DNA from: F1-60-MAGs149 sp037133215
GTDB lineage: Bacteria; Actinomycetota; Thermoleophilia; Gaiellales; F1-60-MAGs149
Assembly: GCA_037133215.1 (NCBI GenBank)
Contig: JBAXOM010000003.1
Coordinates: 1-41,479, forward strand
Length of the DNA stretch: 41,479 nucleotides
Reading direction: 5' to 3'
Position 1 is the first letter of the stretch. Each line of letters begins with the position of its first letter. The notes below the pieces were generated by a model. That model had not been told where the DNA came from and did no database searches. It saw nothing but the letters and a program-made list of their open reading frames with translations. A program made the translations under genes and the position numbers. This document shows, piece by piece, positions 24,863 through 33,070 of this stretch.

Positions 24863-25771
24863 CTACTCCGGGCGCAGCGAGGTGAGCGCACGCTCAAAAT
24901 CGGCGGGAACCGGCGAGGTGAATTCCAGCCGCTCGCCCGAGACGGGATGCAAAAAGGCCAGCCGATGAGCATGGAGGGCCTGGTGCTCGAGACCGAGCCG
25001 GTCACTCGACGATGGCCCGTAGACCGGATCGCCCACAATCGGATACTTGATCGCGCCGAAGTGAACGCGAATCTGGTGCGTGCGGCCCGTCTCGAGGTGG
25101 ACCGAAAGCAGCGTGTGCTCTGGGAAGGCCTCGACCAACTCGAAGTGTGTCGTCGCAGGGCGCGCGCCAATGCCATCAATCATGCGTCGCGTTCGGTTTT
25201 GTGGATCGCGCCCGATTGGAGCCTCAATGCGCCCAGCGATGCTGGGTGGACGGCCATGGACCAGCGCGACGTACTCGCGCTCGATTTCGCGCTTCTTCAT
25301 CTGCTTCTGCAGCGACTTCAGCGTCTCGGCGTCGCGTGCCACAACGAGCAGGCCCGAGGTCTCCTTATCCAGGCGGTGCACGATGCCGGGCCGATCGTCG
25401 TCGCCGCCCGCGGCCATCCCACGCGCCGCCAGAATACCCGCCAAGGACGGCCCCTTCGAACTGGGTGCTGCGTGCGTGACCAAACCGACCGGCTTGTCCA
25501 CGACGACGAGGTACTCGTCCTCATAGACAATGCGTGGCTCGAGATCGACCGGTGCCTCCTCGACAACCACGGCTTTCTCCGGCACATCAATCGCCACAAC
25601 CATGCCGCGCTGCACGCGCGAGCTGCGCGAGCGACTCGCACCGTCAACGGTCACGTGACCGTCCTCGATCAGACGCTGCGCCTCGGCCCGCGAAATTCCA
25701 CCCAGCGACTCGTGCACGATGCGGTCCAGCCGCGCACCAGCGTGCTCGGCTGTAACGGTGACGGTAATCAT
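24863..25771 (-). CDS. rluD: RluA/RluD-family pseudouridine synthase
   Basis: The 302-residue protein isomerises uridines in rRNA. An S4-type RNA-binding segment (about 12-60) is followed by the catalytic domain with the active Asp in HRLDKETSGLLVVA, and LETGRTHQIRVHF later. The neighbour lspA is the usual partner of rluD-type genes. Its ATG overlaps the lspA stop as ATGA. The exact target site cannot be told from sequence alone. Confidence 0.93.
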   Translation of the reverse strand: MITVTVTAEHAGARLDRIVHESLGGISRAEAQRLIEDGHVTVDGASRSRSSRVQRGMVVAIDVPEKAVVVEEAPVDLEPRIVYEDEYLVVVDKPVGLVTHAAPSSKGPSLAGILAARGMAAGGDDDRPGIVHRLDKETSGLLVVARDAETLKSLQKQMKKREIEREYVALVHGRPPSIAGRIEAPIGRDPQNRTRRMIDGIGARPATTHFELVEAFPEHTLLSVHLETGRTHQIRVHFGAIKYPIVGDPVYGPSSSDRLGLEHQALHAHRLAFLHPVSGERLEFTSPVPADFERALTSLRPE

Positions 25772-26289
25772 TCGCTCTTCGCGTGCTCGCTCGAGAGCAG
25801 CGTGATCAAGAGCCCAATCACGCCGGCAGTGATCGCGGCGTCGGCAAGATTGAAGACGGGAAAGTGGCTAACCTCGAGAAAGTCGGTGACGTGCCCCTGG
25901 GTGATGCGGTCAAACAGGTTTGAGGTCGCACCACCAACCAAAAGACCGATCGCGACAGGCAACAGGCTATGTCGCCCGCCCGAACGGCCGAAGTAGATCA
26001 ACATGAAGGCAATCGCGACCACGGAGCCGGCGATGACAATAATCTGGTTGTCGCGGAACTGGCCGAACGCGATTCCCGTATTGATCGTGTTCGTAAAATG
26101 GAAAAACGGCAGCACCTCGAACGGATCATTCGGCGTAAACGAATTCCGCGCAATCAGCTTTGTGACCTGATCGGCAACGATCGTCACCAGAGCAATCACC
26201 ACGAGCGCGACCCACTGCAGCGCATCGGCTGACTGGGCTGGAGACGGCCGAAGCGGCTCTACCGCGGGCTTGGGCGGCAGGGATGGCAT
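25768..26289 (-). CDS. lspA: Lipoprotein signal peptidase
   Basis: LspA cleaves signal peptides of prolipoproteins in the membrane. Four hydrophobic helices are visible, with the conserved NTGIAFG motif and the two catalytic aspartates in DRITQGHVTDFLEV and FNLADAAI. ATG 26289 gives 173 residues with a Pro-rich cytoplasmic start and lies 4 nt after the dksA-like stop. The RCC1-repeat lipoprotein at 28773 is one likely substrate. Confidence 0.95.
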   Translation of the reverse strand: MPSLPPKPAVEPLRPSPAQSADALQWVALVVIALVTIVADQVTKLIARNSFTPNDPFEVLPFFHFTNTINTGIAFGQFRDNQIIVIAGSVVAIAFMLIYFGRSGGRHSLLPVAIGLLVGGATSNLFDRITQGHVTDFLEVSHFPVFNLADAAITAGVIGLLITLLSSEHAKSE

Positions 26290-26293
26290 CGCC

Positions 26294-26638
26294 TCAGCGG
26301 TGCTCCTGCTGGCGCTGACATTCGACGCAACGAGCACTCGCTGGCAGCGCTGTCAGGCGCTTCTCGGGAATCGCTTCGCCACAATCAATGCAGACGCCGT
26401 ACGTCCCGGCCGCGATGCGTGCGAGCGCAGCGTCGACTTCGTCAAGGTTTGCCTGCAGATCGTCAACGACACCCTCGTCAAGTTCGTCTTCGTACGTGGC
26501 GACAGCATCATCCGAACCCGCACCCAGACGATCCGCGCTGTCTCGACCGTTGCCATTTTCGGCGCTGAGATGCTCGAGGTCGTGGGCGATGCGTGCGCGC
26601 TCACTGGTCAGCGCGGTTGTGGCGACGTCGAGTTCCAT
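26294..26638 (-). CDS. DksA/TraR C4-type zinc-finger protein
   Basis: The 114-residue protein has a coiled-coil start and a C-terminal zinc finger, CIDCGEAIPEKRL...CVECQ. This fits DksA/TraR-family regulators that act in the RNA polymerase secondary channel, but the short length gives no certain function. A TATGGT box lies 6 nt before the ATG, so it probably starts a dksA-lspA-rluD transcript. Confidence 0.88.
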   Translation of the reverse strand: MELDVATTALTSERARIAHDLEHLSAENGNGRDSADRLGAGSDDAVATYEDELDEGVVDDLQANLDEVDAALARIAAGTYGVCIDCGEAIPEKRLTALPASARCVECQRQQEHR

Positions 26639-26644
26639 GCGCGA

Positions 26645-26650
26645 ACCATA
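26645..26650 (-). promoter_or_regulatory. -10 box before the dksA-like gene
   Basis: TATGGT on the minus strand lies 6 nt before ATG 26638, the leaderless geometry seen elsewhere in the window. Confidence 0.5.
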
Positions 26651-26676
26651 CCCCTGCCCGCGAGGAGGGAGCCCCG

Positions 26677-27177
26677 TCAGTGCATGGTGACCGCATCGGC
26701 GAGCGGCTCGCGCTCTTCCGTGCGATCGTCGGTGTCCTCGACCTCATCGAGGACCGCCTCGGCCGTACTGAGAAACGCGCGGTAGCGTGCCTGCAACTCG
26801 CGGCCGCGTTGTTCAATCGCCTGCGTATCGCGCCAGACAGCGGAGCGCTGATGATGCGCCTCACCCAAAACCTCACGCGCCTCTTGTTCGGCCTCGCGCA
26901 CAATCTGAGCGGCCTCCTTACGGGCGGCCTCCTTCTGATCGGCAGCGTGCTTCTCGGCACTCACGAGCGTGCGCCGGAGGAGATCCTCCATATCGCGATA
27001 GCGCTTGACCTCGGTCTCGAGCGTCTCGATCCGCTCCTGCATGTCCACGCGGTTCTGCCACGTCTCCTGGTACGCGTCCGCCAACTCTTCGATCATGTCG
27101 TCGACATCAGGGCGTCGGTACCCAAACAGGGAACGACGAAGTGGCGTGTGCCGGAGCTCTGCGGGAGTAATAGCCAT
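26677..27177 (-). CDS. divIVA: DivIVA-domain cell division / polar growth protein
   Basis: DivIVA (Wag31) marks curved membrane and organises polar growth and division. The N-terminal domain begins MAITPAELRHTPLRRSLFGY with RPDVDDMIEEL, followed by a long coiled coil (about 35-145) and an acidic tail. ATG 27177 gives the canonical MAxTP start; an ATG two codons upstream (27183) is also possible. It lies 45 nt after yggT, in the sepF-yggT-divIVA type of cluster. Confidence 0.9.
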   Translation of the reverse strand: MAITPAELRHTPLRRSLFGYRRPDVDDMIEELADAYQETWQNRVDMQERIETLETEVKRYRDMEDLLRRTLVSAEKHAADQKEAARKEAAQIVREAEQEAREVLGEAHHQRSAVWRDTQAIEQRGRELQARYRAFLSTAEAVLDEVEDTDDRTEEREPLADAVTMH

Positions 27178-27222
27178 GGGCATGACCTACGGCACCCCCT
27201 CGAAATCTCCTGCCCTCGTTTG

Positions 27223-27501
27223 CTAACCGATAATCAGCTGTTGCACGAGGCCAGAACCGATCCACAGGGCGAACAGCGCCACCATTGCGGACAGGTCGAG
27301 TGGGCCGATCGGCGGGATAAAGCGCCGAAACAGCAGCAACAACGGGGCAACGGTCTCGTCGAGGAAACGACGCATCGTCATCACTGGTGAGGAATACCCG
27401 AGCGGTACAAACGATTGCATCGCGTAGATCAGGATCATGATCGTGTACACGATCGTGAGCGAGCTCACAAACGTGGCGATCAGGGCGCGGTCGAACGTCA
27501 T
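27223..27501 (-). CDS. yggT: YggT-family membrane protein
   Basis: The 92-residue protein has two hydrophobic segments (about 8-30 and 70-90) flanking a loop with FLDETVAPLLLLFRRFIPPIGPLDLS, the YggT signature. The family is linked to division clusters in Gram-positives, with an unproven role. The start ATG overlaps the proC stop as ATGA. Confidence 0.9.
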   Translation of the reverse strand: MTFDRALIATFVSSLTIVYTIMILIYAMQSFVPLGYSSPVMTMRRFLDETVAPLLLLFRRFIPPIGPLDLSAMVALFALWIGSGLVQQLIIG

Positions 27502-28298
27502 GAGCCGCTCCGTAGTTCGGTGCCACGATCGCGGGCCGCGCGTGCTGCCGCGACGAGAGCCGCGGGAAGCCCAGCAGACTCAAGTGCGGCAATGCCGGCC
27601 GCAGTGGTGCCTCCAGGCGAGGTGACTCGCTCGCGGAGCGCGGTCGCACTCTCCCCCGTCTCGGCCAGATACCGTCCGGTGCCAGCGAAGGTATCGACCA
27701 CGAGGCGATTGGCGTCGTCAGCAGAAAAACCAACGTCGATCGCGGCGGCAACGAACGTCTCGATGACGTACGCCAGCATCCCCGGCCCAGAGCCCGAGAT
27801 GGCAGTTGCAGCGTCGAACATCGACTCGTCCATCGGCACCGCCGTACCGACGGCCTTGAGCCATGGTGTCAGCGCGGCGACGGCGTCGGCATCTCCACAG
27901 ACAGCAGAGACGCCTCCACCCACGGCAACCGGGATGTTCGGCATGAAGCGAGCGATGTTGGTCTCGTCGGCGAGCTCGGCGCGAATCGTGGCCAGTTCGA
28001 CTCCGGCGGCGGCCGACGCGACACAGGCGCCCGTTCGCAAGGTCGTGGCAACCTCTGCAGCAGCGCCCGGAACATCTTGCGGCTTGACGAGCAGGATCAC
28101 GAGATCGGCTTCGGCGGCAACGGCAGCGGGCGTGGCACGTACTCCAATGCCATGTTGAGTGGCCAGCGCCTCGGCGACACCCTCGTAGCGATCGGTGGCC
28201 AGAATCCTCGGGGCGCAGGACGGGTCGGCGGCAACCCAGCCAGCAACGAGCGCCGAGGCGAGCCGCCCTGCTCCGATCAATCCCAGTGTTGCCGTCAT
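27498..28298 (-). CDS. proC: Pyrroline-5-carboxylate reductase
   Basis: ProC reduces pyrroline-5-carboxylate to proline with NAD(P)H. The Rossmann motif LGLIGAGRLASALVAGW opens the protein, KPQDV follows the cofactor domain, and the C-terminal signature appears as RERVTSPGGTTAAGI. The length is 266 residues. A TACACT box lies 7 nt before the ATG, so this is probably the first gene of proC-yggT-divIVA. Confidence 0.95.
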   Translation of the reverse strand: MTATLGLIGAGRLASALVAGWVAADPSCAPRILATDRYEGVAEALATQHGIGVRATPAAVAAEADLVILLVKPQDVPGAAAEVATTLRTGACVASAAAGVELATIRAELADETNIARFMPNIPVAVGGGVSAVCGDADAVAALTPWLKAVGTAVPMDESMFDAATAISGSGPGMLAYVIETFVAAAIDVGFSADDANRLVVDTFAGTGRYLAETGESATALRERVTSPGGTTAAGIAALESAGLPAALVAAARAARDRGTELRSGS

Positions 28299-28357
28299 GC
28301 GCGGCAGTGTACGTGACGGACAGGTTCGCGCCGGATCGTGTCACGTAGAATCGTCCC
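28299..28357. promoter_or_regulatory. Divergent leaderless-type promoters, proC / GFA
   Basis: Minus strand: TACACT (28306-28311), 7 nt before the proC ATG. Plus strand: TAGAAT (28346-28351), 6 nt before the GFA-family ATG. No ribosome binding site is visible on either side. Confidence 0.55.
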
Positions 28358-28771
28358 ATGAGCGAACACCACGACGGCGGCTGTCTGTGTGGCAGCGTGC
28401 GGTATCGCGTCAACGGCCCACTGCGCGATGTGACGACCTGTCACTGCGGCGAGTGCCGACGCATGCATGGCGGTGCTGCGCCATATACGGCCTGTCCGGA
28501 CGATAGCCTCGAACTCCTAGCCGACGCTGGTCTGACCTGGATCGAGAGTCCCCACAGCACGACCAATGCGGTGCGCGGTTTCTGCGCGAACTGCGGCTCG
28601 TCGCTGTTTTGGAAGGCACCCGATCGTGAGTACACGGCGATCGCAGCCGGCAGCGTCGACGAGCCGTCGGGGCTGAAGTCGGTCGGACATATCTGGTGGG
28701 ACGGGCGCGCCGACTGGGAGGTCCCGGACGGACTCCCCACGTCGAGCTCTGGCACCTCGACGAACGGCTGA
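28358..28771 (+). CDS. GFA-family (glutathione-dependent formaldehyde-activating-like) protein
   Basis: The 137-residue protein has the zinc-binding cysteines of the GFA fold: GGCLCGSVRY, TCHCGECRR and GFCANCGSSLFW. Most GFA-family members have no known substrate, and glutathione dependence is doubtful in an actinobacterium. It is a single plus-strand gene whose end lies 1 nt from the convergent RCC1 gene, with a leaderless-type TAGAAT box upstream. Confidence 0.88.
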   Translation: MSEHHDGGCLCGSVRYRVNGPLRDVTTCHCGECRRMHGGAAPYTACPDDSLELLADAGLTWIESPHSTTNAVRGFCANCGSSLFWKAPDREYTAIAAGSVDEPSGLKSVGHIWWDGRADWEVPDGLPTSSSGTSTNG

Positions 28772-28772
28772 G

Positions 28773-30239
28773 CTAGCCCGCTGGAATCTGTACGGGTGGC
28801 GCATTCGAGCTCGGCTCGCCCGCCATGGTCCAGGCGTTCCCACCGGAAACCACCACGCGTACCACTTTCCCACCCAAGCTCATGCTTGGGCGAAGCGTCT
28901 TCTTGGTGGCCTTCGCGATTTCGACCCACTCACCCTTTGCGTTGAGGCGCTGCCACTGATAGGTGTACTGCGTCGCGTACTTCCACGGTGCTGTGGTCGC
29001 CGTCAAGACCGAACCAACCGCGGCCACGCCCTTGATCGCAACCTTCTTCGGAATCGGCGCACGCAGACCATCGATGCCTGGAACCGTCATTGGCGTGGCA
29101 CCGACCGTGATCACGGCGGCCTGACCAAGTTGTCCCTGTGCGTTCGAACCCCAGCACCGCAAGAATCCACTCGTCATCGCGGCACAGCTCTGATCCTGGC
29201 CAGCGCTGATGCGCGATGCTTTCACACCGATCACGTTTACGGGTGTTGCCGACGCTGTCAGTGTGCCGTTGCCGAGTTGGCCACTCTCATTTGCGCCCCA
29301 ACACCAGACAGTCGCATCGGACAACATGGCACAGGCATGGTTGAGACCAACGTTGACTTGCACGGCGTCAAGATCACCCGGAAACGAAACCTTGGTCGGC
29401 ACGTTGCTCGCCGCAATCGCACCCCAACACCACGCACTCGAGGACCCATCCTCCTCCGTCACCTGAATACAGGTGCTCGCGCCACCGGCTGCGATCGCGC
29501 CAATGTCGGTAATCACCTTCGGGAGGGTGACGGTCACGGGAGTTGCGCTGTCGACGCTCGCACCATTGCCGAGCTGACCGGATGTGCCAACACCCCAGCA
29601 AACCAACTTTGTGTTACCACCGGCACACGCGTGCGACTGTCCGACAGCCAGAATCGACGCTGACGACGTCCCCCCGTCCTTGACCGGGAATGTGGACGTA
29701 CCACTGACAATCGACGGAGCGGTGATCCCCGCTCCAAGCTGGGTCCCCCAGCAGGAAACGCCTGTGTCCATACCACTGATAAGGGCGCAGGCCATCGTTC
29801 CGCCGACACTGATAGCCGAGCCAGTGTTGCCTGTGCCTAACTTCACTTTGACCGGTGCCGCGCTCGCGGCGCCTGCACTTCCGCGTCCAAGCAAACCACC
29901 GGTGTCATCTCCCCAGCAGTAAACAGAACCGCCCAACATCGCGTTCTTACCGGCCACGACACAGACTGTGGCAAGGCCATTGGCGGAGCCCTGTCCCACC
30001 GAGATGTCGGCCGCGGCGTACCCCTTAGGCAGCGTGACTGCACCGGGGCTCGCCGGCGTCGTGCCAGCACTGTGCCCGGCCTGACCAGAGCCGTTTGCGC
30101 CGAAGCAGTTAGGCGCGCCATCGGACTGGATCACGCACGAGACGCCGGCACCGACGCTGAGGAGATTTCCACAGCCAGCGCTGAGCACGCCGATCGTGAG
30201 TAGGGCAAGGACGACGAGGGCAAGCCGGAGACGATGCAT
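28773..30239 (-). CDS. RCC1-repeat lipoprotein
   Basis: The 488-residue protein begins with a lipoprotein signal peptide; LSAGC gives a lipidated Cys23. Seven RCC1-type repeats follow. The last six each end in CWG (107-110, 162-165, 213-216, 270-273, 312-315, 361-364) with a partner Cys 9-15 residues earlier, so disulfides are likely outside the cell; the first repeat is degenerate (CFG at 45). The C-terminal 90 residues look like an Ig-like domain (YTYQWQRLN...GEWVEI). A seven-bladed propeller on the cell surface is inferred. The ligand is unknown. Confidence 0.85.
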   Translation of the reverse strand: MHRLRLALVVLALLTIGVLSAGCGNLLSVGAGVSCVIQSDGAPNCFGANGSGQAGHSAGTTPASPGAVTLPKGYAAADISVGQGSANGLATVCVVAGKNAMLGGSVYCWGDDTGGLLGRGSAGAASAAPVKVKLGTGNTGSAISVGGTMACALISGMDTGVSCWGTQLGAGITAPSIVSGTSTFPVKDGGTSSASILAVGQSHACAGGNTKLVCWGVGTSGQLGNGASVDSATPVTVTLPKVITDIGAIAAGGASTCIQVTEEDGSSSAWCWGAIAASNVPTKVSFPGDLDAVQVNVGLNHACAMLSDATVWCWGANESGQLGNGTLTASATPVNVIGVKASRISAGQDQSCAAMTSGFLRCWGSNAQGQLGQAAVITVGATPMTVPGIDGLRAPIPKKVAIKGVAAVGSVLTATTAPWKYATQYTYQWQRLNAKGEWVEIAKATKKTLRPSMSLGGKVVRVVVSGGNAWTMAGEPSSNAPPVQIPAG

Positions 30240-30245
30240 CGGGCG

Positions 30246-30276
30246 AGCATACCACCCGTGCTAGCGCAGGTGGTAT
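30246..30276 (-). promoter_or_regulatory. RCC1 -10 box embedded in a hairpin
   Basis: TATGCT (30246-30251) lies 6 nt before the RCC1 ATG. ATACCACC (30249-30256) and GGTGGTAT (30269-30276) form an 8-bp inverted repeat with an inner TGC/GCA pair and a TAGC loop. The hairpin overlaps the last base of puuD and half of the -10 box, so it could terminate puuD transcription or act as an operator. Confidence 0.5.
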
Positions 30277-30998
30277 TAGCGTTCGGCGTACTGCGCGGCC
30301 GCGTCGATCAGCGCCTTGAAGACCGGTGCGCCCGAATCGGTATGCGCCTCTTCCGGGTGCCAGAGCACGCCAACGGCGAAGGCTTTGTTGGGATCCTCAA
30401 GACCCTCAACCGTGTCGTCCGGTGCCTTGGCGGTCACCTCGAGACCACCACCGACCGTCTCGATGCCTTGGTGATGGTGCGAATGAATGACGGTGCCGTT
30501 CGGTACCAGTTCGGCGATCTTGCCACCGAGGATCTCGACCGGATGATTCGACCAGTGCCCGAGTTTTACGCGATGTAGATCGCCGTCGACGACATCATCG
30601 AGGTGCTGTTCCAGCGTGCCGCCGTAGGCGATGTTGAGCAGTTGAAAGCCGCGACAGATACCCAGCAGCGGCATGTCTCGATCGAGCGCGCCACGCAGCA
30701 ACGCAAGTTCGGCGTCATCGCGGCGCGTGTTCGGCGGATCCGCAGTCTCGTGCGACTCCGCTCCGTACGTGTTCGCGCCAACGTCGCTACCGCCAACGAG
30801 GATCAGGCCATCGAGCGTATCGAGCGCCTGCTCCGCAAACCCCTCCATCTCGGGCAGCGGCGGCACCAGTAGCGGAAACCCTCCGGCCACAAGGATCGAG
30901 TTGACGTACGCCTGCGGTGCCAGACACGCGGGCATGGCCGACCACGGACCCCACGATGCCTCGAGCCAGTACGCGGTGATGCCAATGCGCGGTCGCAT
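30276..30998 (-). CDS. puuD: PuuD-like gamma-glutamyl-GABA hydrolase
   Basis: This 240-residue class I glutamine amidotransferase-like enzyme has the nucleophile Cys in GICRGFQLLN and the His/Glu pair in WHPEEA, plus HSHHHQGI. It matches Peptidase C26 enzymes that release GABA from gamma-glutamyl-GABA. The upstream gene is a glutamine-synthetase-family ligase, the order expected for a gamma-glutamylation route of polyamine catabolism. PuuB and PuuC partners are not in this window, so the pathway assignment is inferred. Confidence 0.85.
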   Translation of the reverse strand: MRPRIGITAYWLEASWGPWSAMPACLAPQAYVNSILVAGGFPLLVPPLPEMEGFAEQALDTLDGLILVGGSDVGANTYGAESHETADPPNTRRDDAELALLRGALDRDMPLLGICRGFQLLNIAYGGTLEQHLDDVVDGDLHRVKLGHWSNHPVEILGGKIAELVPNGTVIHSHHHQGIETVGGGLEVTAKAPDDTVEGLEDPNKAFAVGVLWHPEEAHTDSGAPVFKALIDAAAQYAER

Positions 30999-31052
30999 GA
31001 GAGCAGACTAGCGCCGACGTAGGAGCATCAGGCCACTCACGTTCGGCACCAC

Positions 31053-31084
31053 GCGACATTCTGGGCCCGGGCCCAAAATGTCGC
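31053..31084 (-). terminator. 32-nt near-perfect palindrome after the GS-family gene
   Basis: GCGACATT/AATGTCGC (8 bp) encloses TGGGCCC/GGGCCCA (7 bp) with one mismatch. It starts 2 nt after the stop codon of the glutamine-synthetase-family gene. There is no T-tract, but the stability and position point to a terminator or mRNA 3'-end structure. Confidence 0.6.
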
Positions 31085-31086
31085 CT

Positions 31087-32430
31087 CTACGAGCGTTCGA
31101 AGGAACGGTGCAATTCCCAGTCCGTGACGGCCGACTCAAAGGCAGCAACCTCGTGACGACCCGAATTGACGTAGTGGTCGACGACACGGTCGCCGAGCGC
31201 CGCACGTGCCAGCGAACTCCCGTCCAAGAGATCCATGGCCTGCGCGAGCGACGTTGGCAGGTGATCGCCTTCGCTGTCGTAGGCGCTCCCGTGCAGTGGC
31301 GGCACGAGCGGGAGCGCTCGGTCGATGCCATCGAGCCCAGCGGCGATCGTGGCGGCAAAGGCGAGATACGGGTTCGCATCGCCACCGGCAATCCGGCTCT
31401 CGAGACGTAACGACGGGCCATGCCCAACAGAACGAAACGCGCACGTGCGATTGTCGATACCCCACAGCAACTTCGTGGGCGCAAACGAGCCGTTCGCATA
31501 GCGCTTGTACGAGTTGATATTCGGCGCGTAGAAATACGAGAGTTCGCGCGTGCTGGCAACCTGCCCGGCCACATAGCCCTCGTAGAGCGGAGACCGACCA
31601 CCGTCGCCGTCGCCCGGGAAGAGTGGCGTCTCGCCGTCCCAGAAGGAACAGTGAATGTGACACGAGTTACCCTCGAGCTGGTTGGGTTTCGCCATAAACG
31701 TGATTGCCGCACCGTGCTGGTGCGCGATCTCTCGGGCCGCCAGTTTGTAGATCACATGGTCATCCGCCATGCGCAGGGCCTCTTGATAACGGAAGTTAAT
31801 CTCGTGTTGCCCGAAGTTGCACTCGCCCTTCGAGTCCTCAACCTTCAACCCCGCGGCCTTCATTGCCAAACGAATCGGGCGAATGATGTCCTCGACCATC
31901 GTCGTGCCAAGAATCGAATAGTCGACGTTGTAGGCATTCGCTGGCTTGAGCTCGCGGTAGGACTTCTCACGCGCTGCCTCGTAGGTCTCGCGATACAACA
32001 CGAACTCCAACTCAGAGCCAATCTTTGCCGTCCATCCCCGCTCGGCCAGGCGTGCCAATTGCGCCCGCAAGATCTGGCGTGGTGACTCGGCGACAGGCGA
32101 ACCGTCGTGGTGTTCGACATCAGCGAGACAGATAACCGTGCCGTCGAGCCAGGTCGTACGACGCAGCGTCGACAGATCGGGGCGCAGCACGAAATCTCCG
32201 TAGCCCGCCTCCCAACTCGTCAAGGCAAACCCCGACAACGGTGTCATCTCCATGTCCACCGCCAGCAAATATGCGCAGGCCTCAGCGCCGTGCTCCGCGA
32301 TCTCCGCCACGAAGGCCTCGGCATCGAGCCGCTTTCCCTGCAGGCGACCCTGCATATCAGTCATCGCCAAGACGACCGTGTCGATCTCTCCGCGCGTTAC
32401 ACCCTCACACAACTCGTCCAGCGTCATCAT
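31087..32430 (-). CDS. Glutamine-synthetase-family ligase (PuuA/GlnA3-like)
   Basis: The 447-residue protein has the GS fold: a short N-terminal domain, then SELEFVLY, the metal-site stretch ECNFGQHEINF, the ATP/glutamate region SYKRYANGSFAPTKLLWG and RLESRIAGGDANPYLAFAA. It is closer to gamma-glutamyl-polyamine synthetases than to housekeeping GlnA, in my reading, and it precedes a PuuD-like hydrolase. ATG 32430 is used; the next codon, ATG 32427, is better spaced from AGGGG. A TAGGGT box at 32455-32460 could drive a short leadered mRNA. Confidence 0.88.
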   Translation of the reverse strand: MMTLDELCEGVTRGEIDTVVLAMTDMQGRLQGKRLDAEAFVAEIAEHGAEACAYLLAVDMEMTPLSGFALTSWEAGYGDFVLRPDLSTLRRTTWLDGTVICLADVEHHDGSPVAESPRQILRAQLARLAERGWTAKIGSELEFVLYRETYEAAREKSYRELKPANAYNVDYSILGTTMVEDIIRPIRLAMKAAGLKVEDSKGECNFGQHEINFRYQEALRMADDHVIYKLAAREIAHQHGAAITFMAKPNQLEGNSCHIHCSFWDGETPLFPGDGDGGRSPLYEGYVAGQVASTRELSYFYAPNINSYKRYANGSFAPTKLLWGIDNRTCAFRSVGHGPSLRLESRIAGGDANPYLAFAATIAAGLDGIDRALPLVPPLHGSAYDSEGDHLPTSLAQAMDLLDGSSLARAALGDRVVDHYVNSGRHEVAAFESAVTDWELHRSFERS

Positions 32431-32481
32431 GGCCCCTGTCGTCCTGACGGCGAAACCCTACCGCGAGTCGAGCGAGCGGCG

Positions 32482-33048
32482 CTAGTTGCCCGGGTTGAAG
32501 AAGCCCTGGTCGACGAGACGCTGGCGATCCTCTGCCGAGACCTCGACATTGGCTGGCGTCAAGAGGAAGACCTTCTCGGCGATACGCTGAATAGCGCCGT
32601 CGAGCGCGTACGACATACCCGAGCTGAAGTCGATCAGGCGACGCGACAGGTCGGGCTCGGCCGTCTGCAGATTGACGATTACGGGCACGCCGTTCTTAAA
32701 GCGATCAGCGATCTGCTGCGCATCGTTGTACGAGCGCGGTGCGATCACATGGACGCGCACGGCATTCGCCGGACTGCCGGTCGAAGACGAGCGCAAAACG
32801 TTCGTCTCCTCGCTGCTCGATGCCCCACCACGACGCGGTCGTCCGGCTGCGGTCTCCTCCTCGGAGAAGGCCTCGTCGAAGTCGCTCGCCGTCTCGCGAT
32901 GGCGGCGACGATCGATGCGGCGCACGCTACTGCTCTTCGAGGGACGTTCGGGCTCCTCGTGCACCGTGGACATGTCGTCGTAGAGGCTTTCATCCTCTGC
33001 GAGACCGAAGTACACGAGTGATCGGTGCCAAATGCTTCCGCCAGACAT
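32482..33048 (-). CDS. sepF: Cell division protein SepF
   Basis: SepF anchors FtsZ to the membrane; it is essential in actinobacteria that lack FtsA. The N-terminus MSGGSIWHRSLVYFGLAEDE resembles the membrane-targeting start, an acidic and basic linker follows (about 25-100), and the C-terminal SepF fold has VRVHVIAPRSYNDAQQIADR and GVPVIVNLQ. ATG 33048 is chosen. It lies 22 nt after yggS but also has its own TATGCT box 6 nt upstream. Confidence 0.95.
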   Translation of the reverse strand: MSGGSIWHRSLVYFGLAEDESLYDDMSTVHEEPERPSKSSSVRRIDRRRHRETASDFDEAFSEEETAAGRPRRGGASSSEETNVLRSSSTGSPANAVRVHVIAPRSYNDAQQIADRFKNGVPVIVNLQTAEPDLSRRLIDFSSGMSYALDGAIQRIAEKVFLLTPANVEVSAEDRQRLVDQGFFNPGN

Positions 33049-33054
33049 GCGCGG

Positions 33055-33060
33055 AGCATA
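33055..33060 (-). promoter_or_regulatory. -10 box before sepF (leaderless type)
   Basis: TATGCT on the minus strand, 6 nt before the sepF ATG. It is the same hexamer and spacing as the RCC1 promoter. An AAGGAG nearby lies too far from the ATG (about 12 nt) for a good ribosome binding site. Confidence 0.5.
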
Positions 33061-33070
33061 CTCCTTGGGG

